A stretch of DNA of 64,000 bases from Struthio camelus (taxonomy: Eukaryota > Chordata > Aves > Struthioniformes > Struthionidae), in assembly GCF_040807025.1 (NCBI RefSeq), contig NC_090964.1:6076001-6140000 (forward strand). The letters run 5' to 3'. Each line of letters opens with the position of its first letter. The stretch's first letter is position 1. The translations under genes were made by a program, and so were the position numbers. This document shows, one piece after another, positions 1-24,964 of the stretch. The notes beneath the pieces were generated by a model, which did no database searches, was not told the origin of the DNA, and was given only the letters and a program-made list of their open reading frames with translations.

Positions 1-130
1 CCCCGCTCCCGGGGGGCTCCCGAACCTCCTCCCAAAGCCCCGTCCCCGCTCCCGGGGGGCTCCCAAACCTCCTCCCGCCCCCCGTCCCCGCTCCCGGGGG
101 AGGCTCCCAAACCTCCTCCCGCCCCCCGTC
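1..130. repeat. GC-rich tandem repeat, about 3 copies of a 42-44 bp unit
   Basis: Three imperfect copies of a C-rich unit, each beginning CCCCGCTCCCGGGGG and containing CTCCCAAACCTCCTCCC, follow one another from the window start. The array may continue to the left. It sits just upstream of the TRNAU1AP CpG promoter. Confidence 0.8.
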
Positions 131-365
131 CCCGCCTCGCGCTCCTCCCGCCGGCAGGGGGCGCTGCGGCCGGCCGGGCCCCCCCCGGCGGCGGGGGCGC
201 CGCTCTCTCCGCCCGGCCGGGCCCCGCGCAGGAGGCGGCGGGGAAGCGCGGCGGCGGCAGCGGGCCGCGGCGGAGCGCGGGGCAGCGCCGGCGGCGGCGG
301 CGGGGCCGAGGCGGGAGGCGAAGCCGCGGCCCCGCTGAGCCCGCGCCGGGGCCTGCGGGAGCAGC
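131..365 (+). promoter_or_regulatory. TRNAU1AP: CpG-island promoter and 5' UTR of TRNAU1AP with a CTCF-like site
   Basis: Very GC- and CpG-dense sequence runs up to the TRNAU1AP start codon, with no TATA box. At 151-168 the string CCGGCAGGGGGCGCTGCG matches the core of the vertebrate CTCF motif (known consensus CCAGCAGGGGGCGCT). The transcription start cannot be placed exactly. Occupancy is inferred only. Confidence 0.65.
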
Positions 366-15146
<14,781 letters not shown>

Positions 15147-15466
15147 CCTCGTTGCTGAGGCACTATCTCGGTGTGACAAGCCCGCCAGCGCGCTCCGGAC
15201 TGTTATGCTGCACCTGGATCCTGCAGTAGTGAGGGGTGGCCATTTTCCCACCCGGGTCTGTTACTCGAAGTACAGGAGGACTGTGGCGTTTCCTGTACGA
15301 AATGAGTATCGTAGGAGCATCATGGTAACTTTTATTCGTGATGAAAGTTAGAACTGCAACAGTTTTATTCCTTTTGTCTTGAAATGAACTCTTAATACTT
15401 CTTGGGAATTGTAATTTATAAACTTTCAACAAGATGGCACAGGGGAAAGACTCTACTCCAACGTAC

Positions 15467-15472
15467 AATAAA
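15467..15472 (+). terminator. TRNAU1AP: Polyadenylation signal AATAAA of TRNAU1AP
   Basis: Canonical AATAAA about 320 nt after the stop codon, followed by a T-rich stretch. The transcript is expected to end near 15490. Confidence 0.8.
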
Positions 15473-15489
15473 AAAGTTGGTCTTTTAAG

Positions 15490-18400
15490 TAAAATTACCC
15501 TTTGCATTTTGGTTCCTGCCCATCTCTCTGTTTTGCTGCCCATGTAACTCTTCAGTCATTTGATCCAGCTCTCCTAAACATGTTTTTTTTAAGTCAATGT
15601 CAGATACCACTAAAATGTCTCAAAAGCTTTCTAGTGACTGAATAAGGTTGCTGTAACTTGAGCATGGGAAAGAAGTACATAGGTAAAAGCTTCTGTTTGC
15701 TTTACCTAAGCTGTGATCTTGAGCTAGCGAGTTTACAGCTTGGTGTTCTTAAGCAAGCTACCTGAAAAGCATCTTGCAGACAGAAGGGAGTATTATAAAA
15801 CGATGACAGACCAATGCCTTCTACGGGGTGGTCTCTAGCACAGTTTGGCTTGCCTCTGCATCTGTGTGTGAGGAAATAATTCTTCAGTTAAGCAGTTTAA
15901 AACAGTTTTACCGGTAACCTTGTTTAGATATGATTCTGTGTATCTCACTTTTTTCGTTGTGGACAATTCTTGATGGTCTCGTTAAGATATTAAGATTTCA
16001 CAGCGTCTTCCACTGTCCTGTCAGAGTGAATATGGTAAAAATGAAGATCTTGCAGCAAAAACGGGTCAGAGCAATCTAATCGATATATTGTGCAACAAAT
16101 TGTTGCTAATCTGGAAAGCAGTTTTCTACTGGACGTTGTATAAGCTGGATGGACAAGCAATATATTTAAGCTAATATTATGTTGCATTAAAAGTGACAGC
16201 AAATTAATAGCACTTATGTACATGTTATAAGCCCTTTTCAGGCTTTTGTGCCTTAAACTCTTTGAGAAATAGGAGCAGACAAACTACCTGTAATAAATGT
16301 CTATCCAAGAAATAGTTTGGTAACTGAAATTGCTGCTGCGGAGCATTTAGTTGCCTCCCTGCCCATGTTGATGCAGAAATTTGCCACAAAGTTTAAATAC
16401 TTTCATAAAGCCTACTTCTGCTACACCTTTGTTTGTGTCCATAATTATGATATATTTGTCAGTCTGTGGTCTTTTTATCAACTGCAATGGTAAACGTACT
16501 GTGAATATATGAAGGTAATGGTGATCTCTGGATTGGATTTAGCATAGTTTTGAATGAACAATAAGAGAAACACTGGACTCCTACATTCTCATCAGCTGTG
16601 GATTTTTTCCTCCTGCTATGCTTTTGACTTTGCTGTGGGCTATTAACAGTATCCTGACCTTCAGTTACTCTGAATTTAAGTAAATGAGTGTTCCCTGCTA
16701 GTGGTGTTAGTGTGTCGAAGGCAGCAGAGAGGCGGAAGAGAGCAGAGTGCTTTTTTCTTCCGATGTAGCTGGTCAGCAGCGCTGAACACTAAAATGATGC
16801 CCTTCGGCTTCAGAAGTGCCTGCGCCATAGAGCGGCATTTTGGAGGGAATGTAAAGAAGTTTTTTTCTATTCTGTTGTTAAAACACTTTCTAGATCATCC
16901 TCTTGCGTTACAGCAGTGCTACTCCGTACCCTCTTCATGCTCCTTTTTTTGGCCTGCATTTCCCTAACCCCCTAAGTTTATTTTTTGTAATACAGCCCTC
17001 ATAATTCTCTACAGGAGGTGACCTGAAGCCACGCTTATTTTATCAATATAAATGTATGCTGCTATGCTGAGGCCTGAAATAGCTCATCCATTTCCTTTTA
17101 GGAGAGGAGCTGATGTGAGGCTTTGGGCCATGGTCCCGTGAATGCGTGAGGCTGATCACTGTCTAATGGCTGAGGAAGAGAGAGGCAGCTCCCCACAGCA
17201 GCACAGAGGGAAGGTGGGGGGTGAGAAAAGCTCAGAGCATTTGGAGAAGAAATGCAATTCTTCAAAGCTGTCTGTCAAACCTGGGAAATTATTTTGGAGC
17301 GGAGGGGTAAGTCCAATCCCTTCCCTCTCCCCCCAAAAATTGGGGTGAGTGAGAAAGGAGGCAGTTTTCTCACCCTGCCAAGTTTAGTAAGAGGAAAGAG
17401 CTTCCTCCCCAGCATTGCTTTGTAGGTGTGAGTTTTCAGTTATCTTTGTCAGCCTTTTGGGGCTGTTTTCTTAGAATCTCAGCCAAATGTTCTGTTGTTC
17501 ATCTCTCTGCACTTTTTTTCTATGTGTCACTTGTTTATTCTTCTTAATGTTCCTTTTCAGCTCCCGGCCACCATTGCAGCACCTGGAGTTCAGAGGAGCC
17601 TTTTGTGCAGAGCTACAAAACATCCACTCACCTGGATTGGTAGGGTTTGTGTTTTGGAAGCCAAGATAAAGAGAGTGTGGGATTTTGTCTCTCCTGGATG
17701 GCTACAGGAAGAGCCCTGATTAATTACTACTTAGTGTAACGCAAGATGAAAGACAAGGACTCCATGTAGTGAGGCAAATAGTGCTTTTATCGTTACATGC
17801 TGAAGGCAAGAAATTCAAGGCAGATGGTATCACAACGCACTGGAACTATGCGCTTCTTGAAAAATTGCATCAAAACCTGCAATTTAGATTATGAAGTACT
17901 CTGCCTTTCAGCATGCAACACTTGCCAGTGATTACAAAAAGTCTTAAACATTCTCACTATTATACTTGACTACGATGTGATGATTCAATTTAGATTACTG
18001 TGTTTAGATTGCAGGGACTCTCAGATTACAACTTGAGCTACAGAGACTGAAAAATGTTTAGCCAGCTATAGAGTTGGAAAGATGTAGGCGTTATTCCCGC
18101 CAGGCGTTTAAGTGGTGATTTCCACGCTGTAGCCTGCACGGCTACGTGGTGCCCTGTTGCCATTACTGTGTGCTTAATTAGCAGTTTGATGGTACAGATG
18201 AGTGGTGAGAAATTGTGGCAGGCTGCCAGTGGGCAAAGGGGTTTCAAAACCACTTTTTTAACAAACCTGGGTCCATACCAGCACGGCCCCATGTAGGAGG
18301 TAAGGGCTGTGATTGGGGGCCTGCAGTGATGCTCTCTGTGTCTCGGCAGAGAGGATTTCTCTTGTCTGGACCATTTTCAGGAGACGGGTTTGTAGCATCC

Positions 18401-19950
18401 CCTCCAGATCCCATCCTGCACGCTTCAAGCAGCGCTGAACGCCCTTAGGTATTTCTCTGAAACCCTTTTGAGGAACAGAGATGTTTTGCTCTGATCTTTG
18501 CATACGCAGTCGGTTTCTCATTGCTGGGTTGCTAATCCTCAGCTTCTGCTAAACAAGATCTGAGAGGAACTTTTAACTTCCAGCCTTGCTGTCTCCCAAA
18601 GCATCATGTAACAGTGCACTGGATACACCAGTTTCTGGATTTAACTTGGCACTTGCTTTGACATGAAATTAATTCTATAACAGGATAGGGGGTGAATTTT
18701 AAATGCAACAGCTACATTTAAAAACTGATAAAGGTAGTTCAGAAAAAGTTACCCTGACAAAGCCTTCTTTACCTTTTTGCTTGCTCCAAACGTTTCTTCA
18801 GAAGCTAGCTCCATTTGCTTCCAAACTACTACTCTTTTCTCTCTTAGCAGTTATTCCCAGTCAAAATGGAATCTTTTTCTTTTTTACTGTTACTACAATA
18901 AGGTCCCAGTTCCTGTCGCGTCTGGGGATGTGACGGGGAGGTTTCTAGGTTCGCTTTGCCGGAGGTACTGTGCCAAGGAGAATTAGTGCCGGCAGGGGTA
19001 TGCCCCCTGACTCGGCACGGCAGCTGCAGAATTCCCGGAGGAGGTGGAAGACGGGACCACCTGCTTGCAAGCTGTCCCCGCCGGATTCAACAAGGAGTGT
19101 TTTTAGAAGAGCTTGGTCACGCAAGATTTGGGGCTCGTTCCCAGACTTGATTCTGCTTTACATGGGTCCAGGCTTTCTTCATTTGTGATCTGGCAAGGAG
19201 TAACCACACTGAAAGGGCGATTCCTAAGCAGGAAGCACCCAAGATTTGTGAATATTGCTCAGAATAGATTGAAAGTTAACTGTTTTTTCTCCCTCGCCCC
19301 TTTTCCACCTTCTCCAGGGCTCAAGGGCAGGAAGCAGACGTTTGCTCTAAAGTCCAAGATCCAGCTTTTCATCCTGATTTCTTGTTGCGGCTATGGCTTC
19401 AGCATCTGTACTGCAGAAACTTCAGGAGCCCCTTCCAGTCAGTTAGTAGGTGCTCTCCTTTCAAATGCTCTCCACTAACTATAGATTGTGAGCCAGGGAT
19501 ATGACAGAGGTATTGTTTCAGCAGATAGACTTTTGTTTCCAAGAAACTTTTCTTCCGTTCCCTGAGGGTGGGGTGCTCCCTGCTGCGATATACTTTCCTA
19601 AAGGGAGGACGGACTAGGAAAAATGTGGCCACTGCCATCACCTTTTCGAAGAGGAACCAATGACATGCACTCGAGGGGAAGAGGAGAAAGAAGCTGCATC
19701 TTGTCCATGTCAGGTAGATATGAGATTTATTTAGGCTGGGGTTGGGTGGGGAGCACAGCTCACCTCCTGGTGCAAGTTGGGGGGGGGGGAGGGGGGGGCT
19801 TGCAAACTGGGGTCTTCCTGCTTTGGGGTGAGATGTCCCCCTTCCTTGCTGCAGCCGGAGGTGGGGGATGCCTTTATTCTTTGGAGATTGGGGTCACCAC
19901 TGGCACGGCACGGCACGGCTTTGGGGGGGTGCGGGGCGGGGGGGGGGCTT
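15490..19950. other. Intergenic, no gene recognised
   Basis: AT-richer single-copy sequence between TRNAU1AP and the next CpG promoter. Only short, unconserved-looking open frames occur. There are no recognisable exons, tRNA genes or clear repeats. A G-rich tract (19778-19798) lies at the right edge. Confidence 0.6.
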
Positions 19951-19963
19951 GTAGGCGGCGCGA

Positions 19964-20072
19964 ACTACAACTCCCAGAGGGCGCTGCGGGAGGGTCCGTC
20001 CGCGAGAGCCAATCAGCGCCCGCGCTGCCGGTCTATAAAAAGCTCGCGGCGGGCGGGCTTCTCTCTTTTGCC
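19964..20072 (+). promoter_or_regulatory. ZNF143 + CCAAT + TATA + 5'TOP promoter of a snoRNA host gene
   Basis: In order on the plus strand: ACTACAACTCCCAG at 19964-19977, a close match to the ZNF143/THAP11 (SBS) site; CCAATCA at 20009; TATAAAA at 20034-20040; and the pyrimidine tract CTTCTCTCTTTTG at 20058-20070, about 25-30 nt after the TATA box, where transcription would start. A TATA box followed by a terminal oligopyrimidine start is typical of ribosomal-protein and snoRNA host genes. Confidence 0.85.
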
Positions 20073-21218
20073 CGGCGATGGCGGCGAGGGAGGTGCGGGC
20101 GGGCGGCGGCGGCGGCGGCCGGGGGGGGGGAACGACAATCCGGTACCATCCGCCGCGCCCGGGGCCTCCCCGCCGCTCGGCCGCACCGTATCGGCGCCCC
20201 GGCGGCTCCGCGTCCGGGCGGCGGCGTTTCGGGGGAGGGAAAGGGGGCTCCGATGGGCCGTGAGGCGGGCGGCGGCGGGCGCGGGGCCTTGGCGCCCCCG
20301 CGGCGGGAGAAGCGCGAACCGGCCTGGGGGGAGAGGGCGCCCCGCGGCGGGGCCGCGGCAGCCGCTCCGGCCCTGTCGAAGCTGCGTCTGCCTGGCTTGC
20401 GTAGCTGGCGCAGTCAAAAAGGAGCCGACAGCGAGCTGTTTTCCCTGACGGTCGCTGCGCAGTTTGTTCTGCCGTAACTGCCCAGCAACATCTCGGGAAA
20501 ACACACCTTTGGGAAAGGTGGTGGTCCTCGGCGCTGCCGCTGCTAGAAGATGGCAGCTGTTCGGTGCTTTTGGGGTCCCGGCGGGGGAAGGCGTACGGGG
20601 AAGTGGGAGGCAGTGGGTGTCATAGCCTTTCTGTGACTCGAAAGTCCTTTTTCTGCGTAAGAAGCTGCTTGATGTTGAAGACTGGTGCTCTCCCCGGCAT
20701 CCTTCAAGCATGGAAGGTGATCGCATGTATGCAAGATCATGGGGTGGTAACGGCCCAGGCTGAGCAGCACAAACAGGTGAGATGTGATTTAGGCTCTTGA
20801 TTTTCTCCTTGTTATTGAGAATTTGACTAGCTGTCATCACTGTCTCCATTACCTAGAGCACCAAACAGCAGCGTTTTCTGGAGGCAGTTTTTGTCGCAGG
20901 TGCTTTGGTTCCTCTGCAGGCCTCATTCTTGGGCTTAGGCCCAGCAGACAAGGATTTCTCACTAGCAGGGCCTGCTGCAAATACTCCTTCAGCCCTTAAG
21001 CACTGGGGACTCTGCTTCTGTATTTATTACCTTATCAAGATCTGATGTATACCCGGGATAAAAGAGGAGCTCATCTTTCCAGCATCATTTGTGAGGGCCA
21101 GCAGCAGAGCTGGGAACCAGATCTTGTCTTAAGCCAATAAATAACTCTGCTTTTGGTGTACCTGCCTGTTTTCTCTCTGCAGCTGTAAAAAGCTTTGCCA
21201 AACAGTGGTTTCTAGTCC

Positions 21219-21325
21219 GCATGTTAATCCAAGAGCTGTGGCTTCATGAAATAGCCACAGTTCTCCAACAACATGCAAGAGCAACAGGAAGGTCTTTGAC
21301 TGCTGGGCCTCTTTTGCCTGTTGCT
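21219..21325 (+). ncRNA. Candidate H/ACA-type snoRNA (two hairpins with box H-like AGAGCA)
   Basis: Hairpin 1 spans 21219-21276: lower stem GCATGTT/AACATGC, an internal loop (a possible pseudouridylation pocket) and upper stem CTGTGGCT/AGCCACAG. AGAGCA (fits ANANNA) follows directly. Hairpin 2 is GCAACAGG/CCTGTTGC (about 21281-21325). A clear 3' ACA box right after hairpin 2 is missing, so the 3' end or the identity (SNORA16, SNORA44 or SNORA61) is unresolved. Confidence 0.4.
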
Positions 21326-23005
21326 GTCACTCGCCCCTCCTATATGTTTTCAGGGACATAAGGTATATTGTTGCCCCCGTTGTAGGGCACCAGTGGCTTC
21401 TGGAGTGGATGTGTTAGTGTGTTCCTGTGTTGGTGTGGCATGTGTCCATGAAGAGTAGTATCTGCAACCTGTTTCTGACTATGTGGGTGGTGGTGTGGTG
21501 TGTTGCAGGGTTACGGGATGATTAGGAGCTCGTTCAACTGATTGCCTGCCTGCTGGATAGACCCACCATGGCACTTGTAAGGTGAGAACTTAACCCCTTG
21601 CCAGAGCAGAAGCTCTGGTGCGTCCCTCCAGATCCCTTTCCCATCGGATCTGAATACCGATCTTGTGGTCGAAAAAGGAGGAAAAATAAAATGCAAACTG
21701 GTCTCAGCCTCTTTGCTGGTACAGTCTTGCTCTGAGAGGGGCCAGTTTGAAGACATTTTAAGTTAATCTTGCTGCTTTGGGGAGGCTGGAGTGGGAAGGA
21801 AACCCACTAGTCAGAATGGGTAAGTGGGTTAGACCTGTGGAAATTTGCAGCAGAAGTATTAAGATTGTGGCTGAAATAATGACAGGAAATTGTGTGTGTG
21901 TATAAGCAAGAGAAAGGAACAGTATCAGTGTCAAAGGTCAGGAGCTCACGAGGACTCCAGTGGGTGGTTTTGTTTGGAGACCAGGGAGCAACAAGACAAA
22001 ACAGCCTGAATGTGTAAGATCAGATGGGAGGGAGGAAGATAAAGGGCAAGATTGGAGGCCCTTATAGGCTAAAGCAAGATGGTGAGTAAAAAGATAACAT
22101 TGTTGATTCCTAAAAGGTACAGACATTCTGTCCAAAGGCTATGTTGTGGTCACCCACTAAGAGGATCCCAGGAGGTGTAGTGACGATTTGCTAGCTGCTC
22201 TCTTCTGTGTCATACACAAGTAATCATCCTGGGGAGCCTTATGCATGGGGACGTGAGTCAGCGGAGTCAGGAAGTCATATAAAATAAAAAATTGAATTTC
22301 CCTGTTGTACAGGCTTGCAATGAGTTTAGTCATGTTAATCACAGCACTGGATGCAAATTACTTTGAGGTGACAGTGACCTTCAAGTCTGAAAGGGTTCCA
22401 AGCACTGTCTAGTGGTCACTTGAGCATTTCTGCTAGTTGTTTTGCTCCTGGGGGAACCCCATTAAAACATGCTCCTTTAGAATTGAAGGATATCTGGGCT
22501 TGACTTGATGCATTGATTCTTTCTGTGTACAGAGGCCCATCACCTTCGGATTGCCTAGCTGTGACTATATTGTCTTTTTCAGGAATCACTTAGTGGAAAA
22601 AGCTGAGAGCTCATGGACGTAAGGCCTTTATCCCTTGCTTCAGTGAAGGGAATCAGTTTGCTCTCCAAAAGGCGTAAATCATGTATGGAGAAGCTATGCA
22701 GCTCGACATGTGAGTGTCCTTTGTGAGTAAGCGTGAGAATTGTTTGGTTTTCATAAGTGGCATCTCAGCTGTCCTACGGAGTATGAAGAACGCTATAAAC
22801 TGACTGTGAAGTGAGTTGTGCCTATACTGTCAGCAGCTACTAAAATCCTTTTCTAACCAGCCACTGGAAATGGCTAATCCTCAACTGGACTTTGCAGCCT
22901 GTTGGGGCTTTCCGGGTGGGAATGATAAAGGTCAGTAGTAAGGTTTGTAGTTTGGGAGCATGGTGTCTCTTAAGTCAGAGTTTTGGTGAGATCGGTCATG
23001 CCACA

Positions 23006-23074
23006 CCTGGTCAGTGATGACTCTTTCTTTGGAGACTGCTGGATGAATCCTGCGGATATGGGGCTGAGGCCAGG
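23006..23074 (+). ncRNA. SNORD99: C/D box snoRNA, SNORD99-like, guiding 28S rRNA 2'-O-methylation
   Basis: A terminal stem CCTGG (23006-23010) / CCAGG (23070-23074) encloses box C GTGATGA (23014-23020) and box D CTGA (23064-23067). Internal boxes are a D'-like CTGC (23036-23039) and a C'-like TGGATGA (23040-23046). The guide before box D (TGCGGATATGGGG) is complementary to the 28S stretch CCCCAUAUCCGCA. The fifth base before D (T23059) pairs with the A of CAUAU, consistent with the SNORD99 target A2774 as I recall it. The guide before D' (CTTTGGAGAC) is complementary, with one G-U pair, to GUCUCCAAGG, which lies only a few bases further along the same rRNA segment. It would act in the nucleolus with fibrillarin. 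Confidence 0.85.
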
Positions 23075-23266
23075 CAGCAGCACAAACTCCCTAAAATCAC
23101 TGCAAAGTGCTGGGAGTGGGAGTGCCAGGGAATTCCTTAACGCAGATGAAATCTGAAGCTATGCCATGTCAAACTGTTCTTCATTCAGACTTTTTTCCCC
23201 ACTCTTTAGGTCTAAATGGAATATGGAGTTGAGATGAGCCTGTCCCTGAAGGTTTCAGCCTCTGTC

Positions 23267-23292
23267 TTTTTTTTTTTTTTTTTTTTTTTTTT
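23267..23292. repeat. Poly(T) tract, 26 T
   Basis: Homopolymer run downstream of the SNORD99-like gene. No adjacent SINE or LINE body is recognisable, so its origin is unclear. Confidence 0.85.
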
Positions 23293-23545
23293 GATCCTCT
23301 CCTAAAGTGGTAATTCTGCATGAACAGATCCTGGCTCCTTTGTAAGCTGTGAGCTCCCCCAGGTGGGGACAACTGCTTAGGTTCAGGAGTCATTCAGTTT
23401 TACAGGTAGCAGGAGCTTGTTTGACTCTAGATGTTGTTAAAGTTGCTAAATACTCAGCAGGGAAGAAGTGTTCCTGCCATAGAGTTTTATCAGAGGAAGA
23501 ATTTGGGGGGGGGTCTGGACTTAAAACATTTGGAGGGTGAATAAA

Positions 23546-24964
23546 TGCATTTGAAACTCTTGCTGTCTCTCTTGTGTTCATGTTTGGGGTCTGTTGGTTT
23601 GTGATGACCACCTGCCTGCTCTGGGCTGCTCTTGGAGAGTGGGAGAGGGAGGGGGCTTGTGAATCCTGGCTGTGCTGGTGAGCAGCAACCCTTGGAGCAG
23701 GCTGTAAGGGCTGTGGTGCGAGAAGCAGGGATGTTTGCAAAACTGCTCCTGCCCAGGCATAGCGTCTGTCTAGACAGCAGTCACTGCTGTGCAGGCTTCC
23801 TGGGAAGTGGCAACCAACCAGCCTTTTACTTAACAAGGGCAGAACCATGTGTTCTGCTGGAATTGCCTCCCTGTTAGGCCGATTTGTAATAGGGTGTTTC
23901 AGCAGAGTAGTCATGGCTCAAGGCTGCTTCAAAAGGACCAACAAACTTGTTAAGTAAATGATGTGTGGCTCTAAGGTGTCTGGGCTGGGAGGGATGTGGA
24001 AGGGAGAAGGGAGCAGCATGTTTTAAGGCAATATCTAACAAAGTTGCCAACATGCTCTGCTATAGGCCTGGTGAGTCAAGCTGTGCATTTTCTCATTTTG
24101 GAAAATGAGCTGAGGATGAGAACAGACCCAGAGGCTGCGTTGTTGCTTGTTGCGCTGTGCCACAAAGCGAAATGCTTAGAAAGAAAGGTCTCTGGGCTTA
24201 CTGCTGATGGTGCTGTGTTAGCAGGAGTGGGAAGGAGGGAAGTCCCTAGAGTTGGGAGGTGGCCTGGTCGCCACTGGGCAAGTCAAAGGAGGGCCCTGAA
24301 ATGTGCGTGCAGCTCTGGGGAGGAGCTGAGGGCATCAGAGGAATGAGGGCAAAGCACAGGGTTTCTGAGCACCTTCTGCACCATGTGCCCCCCCCCCCCA
24401 ACCCCCAATCAGTCTGGCTGTCACCAGGAGGGGTAATGGTGCTGGAGACATCCCTAATGCACCTCTCCAGGGCTAGTGCCAGACCTAGGGACAGATGGGG
24501 GTTTTCAGGGACTCCTGCTGCTGAGCAGAGCCCCAGCCCACCCCTCCTTGCTGTTTCACTTCCTTTTTCCTGACTTCTCCCTCTTGTGCAGAAAAAAACA
24601 TCTCACTGAGCTCAAGAAAATACTTTCTGGGGGGAGAATAAAGCTCAGCGGGAGAGGGAGGGCAGGCTGATGGCCAAGTCGCTGTGCGGGCAGCGGTGCG
24701 GTGGGCCACCCGCGCTGTTTGCAGAGCACCTTTGTCCAGGGCCCGGCGTTGGTGCTGCTCAGCTGCTCTTCCCTTCGCTTTGTGATTTTAGACCCCTCTC
24801 AGGGCTATTCTTGTTTATCTGCCTGGCTGGCAGCGAGGCCAGAGCCGGCCGGGGCAGGTCCCTGTCTGCAGAGAAGACGCCGCGGGGTGGGAACGAGGGT
24901 GGAGACCTGGCCGGCCCCGGCGAAGCCCGGGCTGGGATCCAGCTTTGCCGGCCCGGCCGCCGGC
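23546..24964. other. Intergenic / upstream region of RAB42, nothing recognised
   Basis: No exon, RNA gene or repeat that I can support apart from a short C-run near 24389. The last 150 bp before the RAB42 ATG are GC-rich and probably hold its promoter and 5' UTR. Confidence 0.5.

Larger units (their letters stand above)
20061..23545 (+). ncRNA. SNHG12: Non-coding snoRNA host transcript, SNHG12-like (extent inferred)
   Basis: In human, SNHG12 lies between TRNAU1AP and TAF12 and hosts SNORA16A, SNORA44, SNORA61 and SNORD99 in that 5'-3' order. Here a TOP promoter at 20.06 kb is followed, on the same strand, by an H/ACA-like hairpin pair (21.2 kb) and a SNORD99-like C/D snoRNA (23.0 kb) at the 3' end, the expected position. 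Small exons with plausible donors can be seen (for example the one ending at the GTGAGA near 20776), but I cannot define the exon chain. No conserved ORF spans it. A candidate 3' end is AATAAA at 23540-23545. The host is co-oriented with TRNAU1AP, whereas the human SNHG12 is, to my knowledge, on the opposite strand to TRNAU1AP. Confidence 0.65.

Noticed and set aside
20078-20263. Small ORF starting MAAREVRAGG just after the TOP start
   Set aside because: Becomes a poly-Gly/Arg stretch from GC repeats; the transcript is better explained as a non-coding host.
19623-20477. 284-codon open frame over the snoRNA-host promoter
   Set aside because: It runs through the ZNF143/TATA/TOP promoter and is Gly/Ala/Arg-rich composition, with no recognisable domain.
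22373-22420. Stem AGTGACC/GGTCACT as a possible H/ACA hairpin
   Set aside because: No convincing internal loop or following ACA box; such 7-bp stems arise often by chance.
22605-22665. Stem GAGAGC/GCTCTC with an inner CCCTT/AAGGG stem as another H/ACA candidate
   Set aside because: No clear box H or ACA at the expected distance; kept only as a place to check with covariance models.
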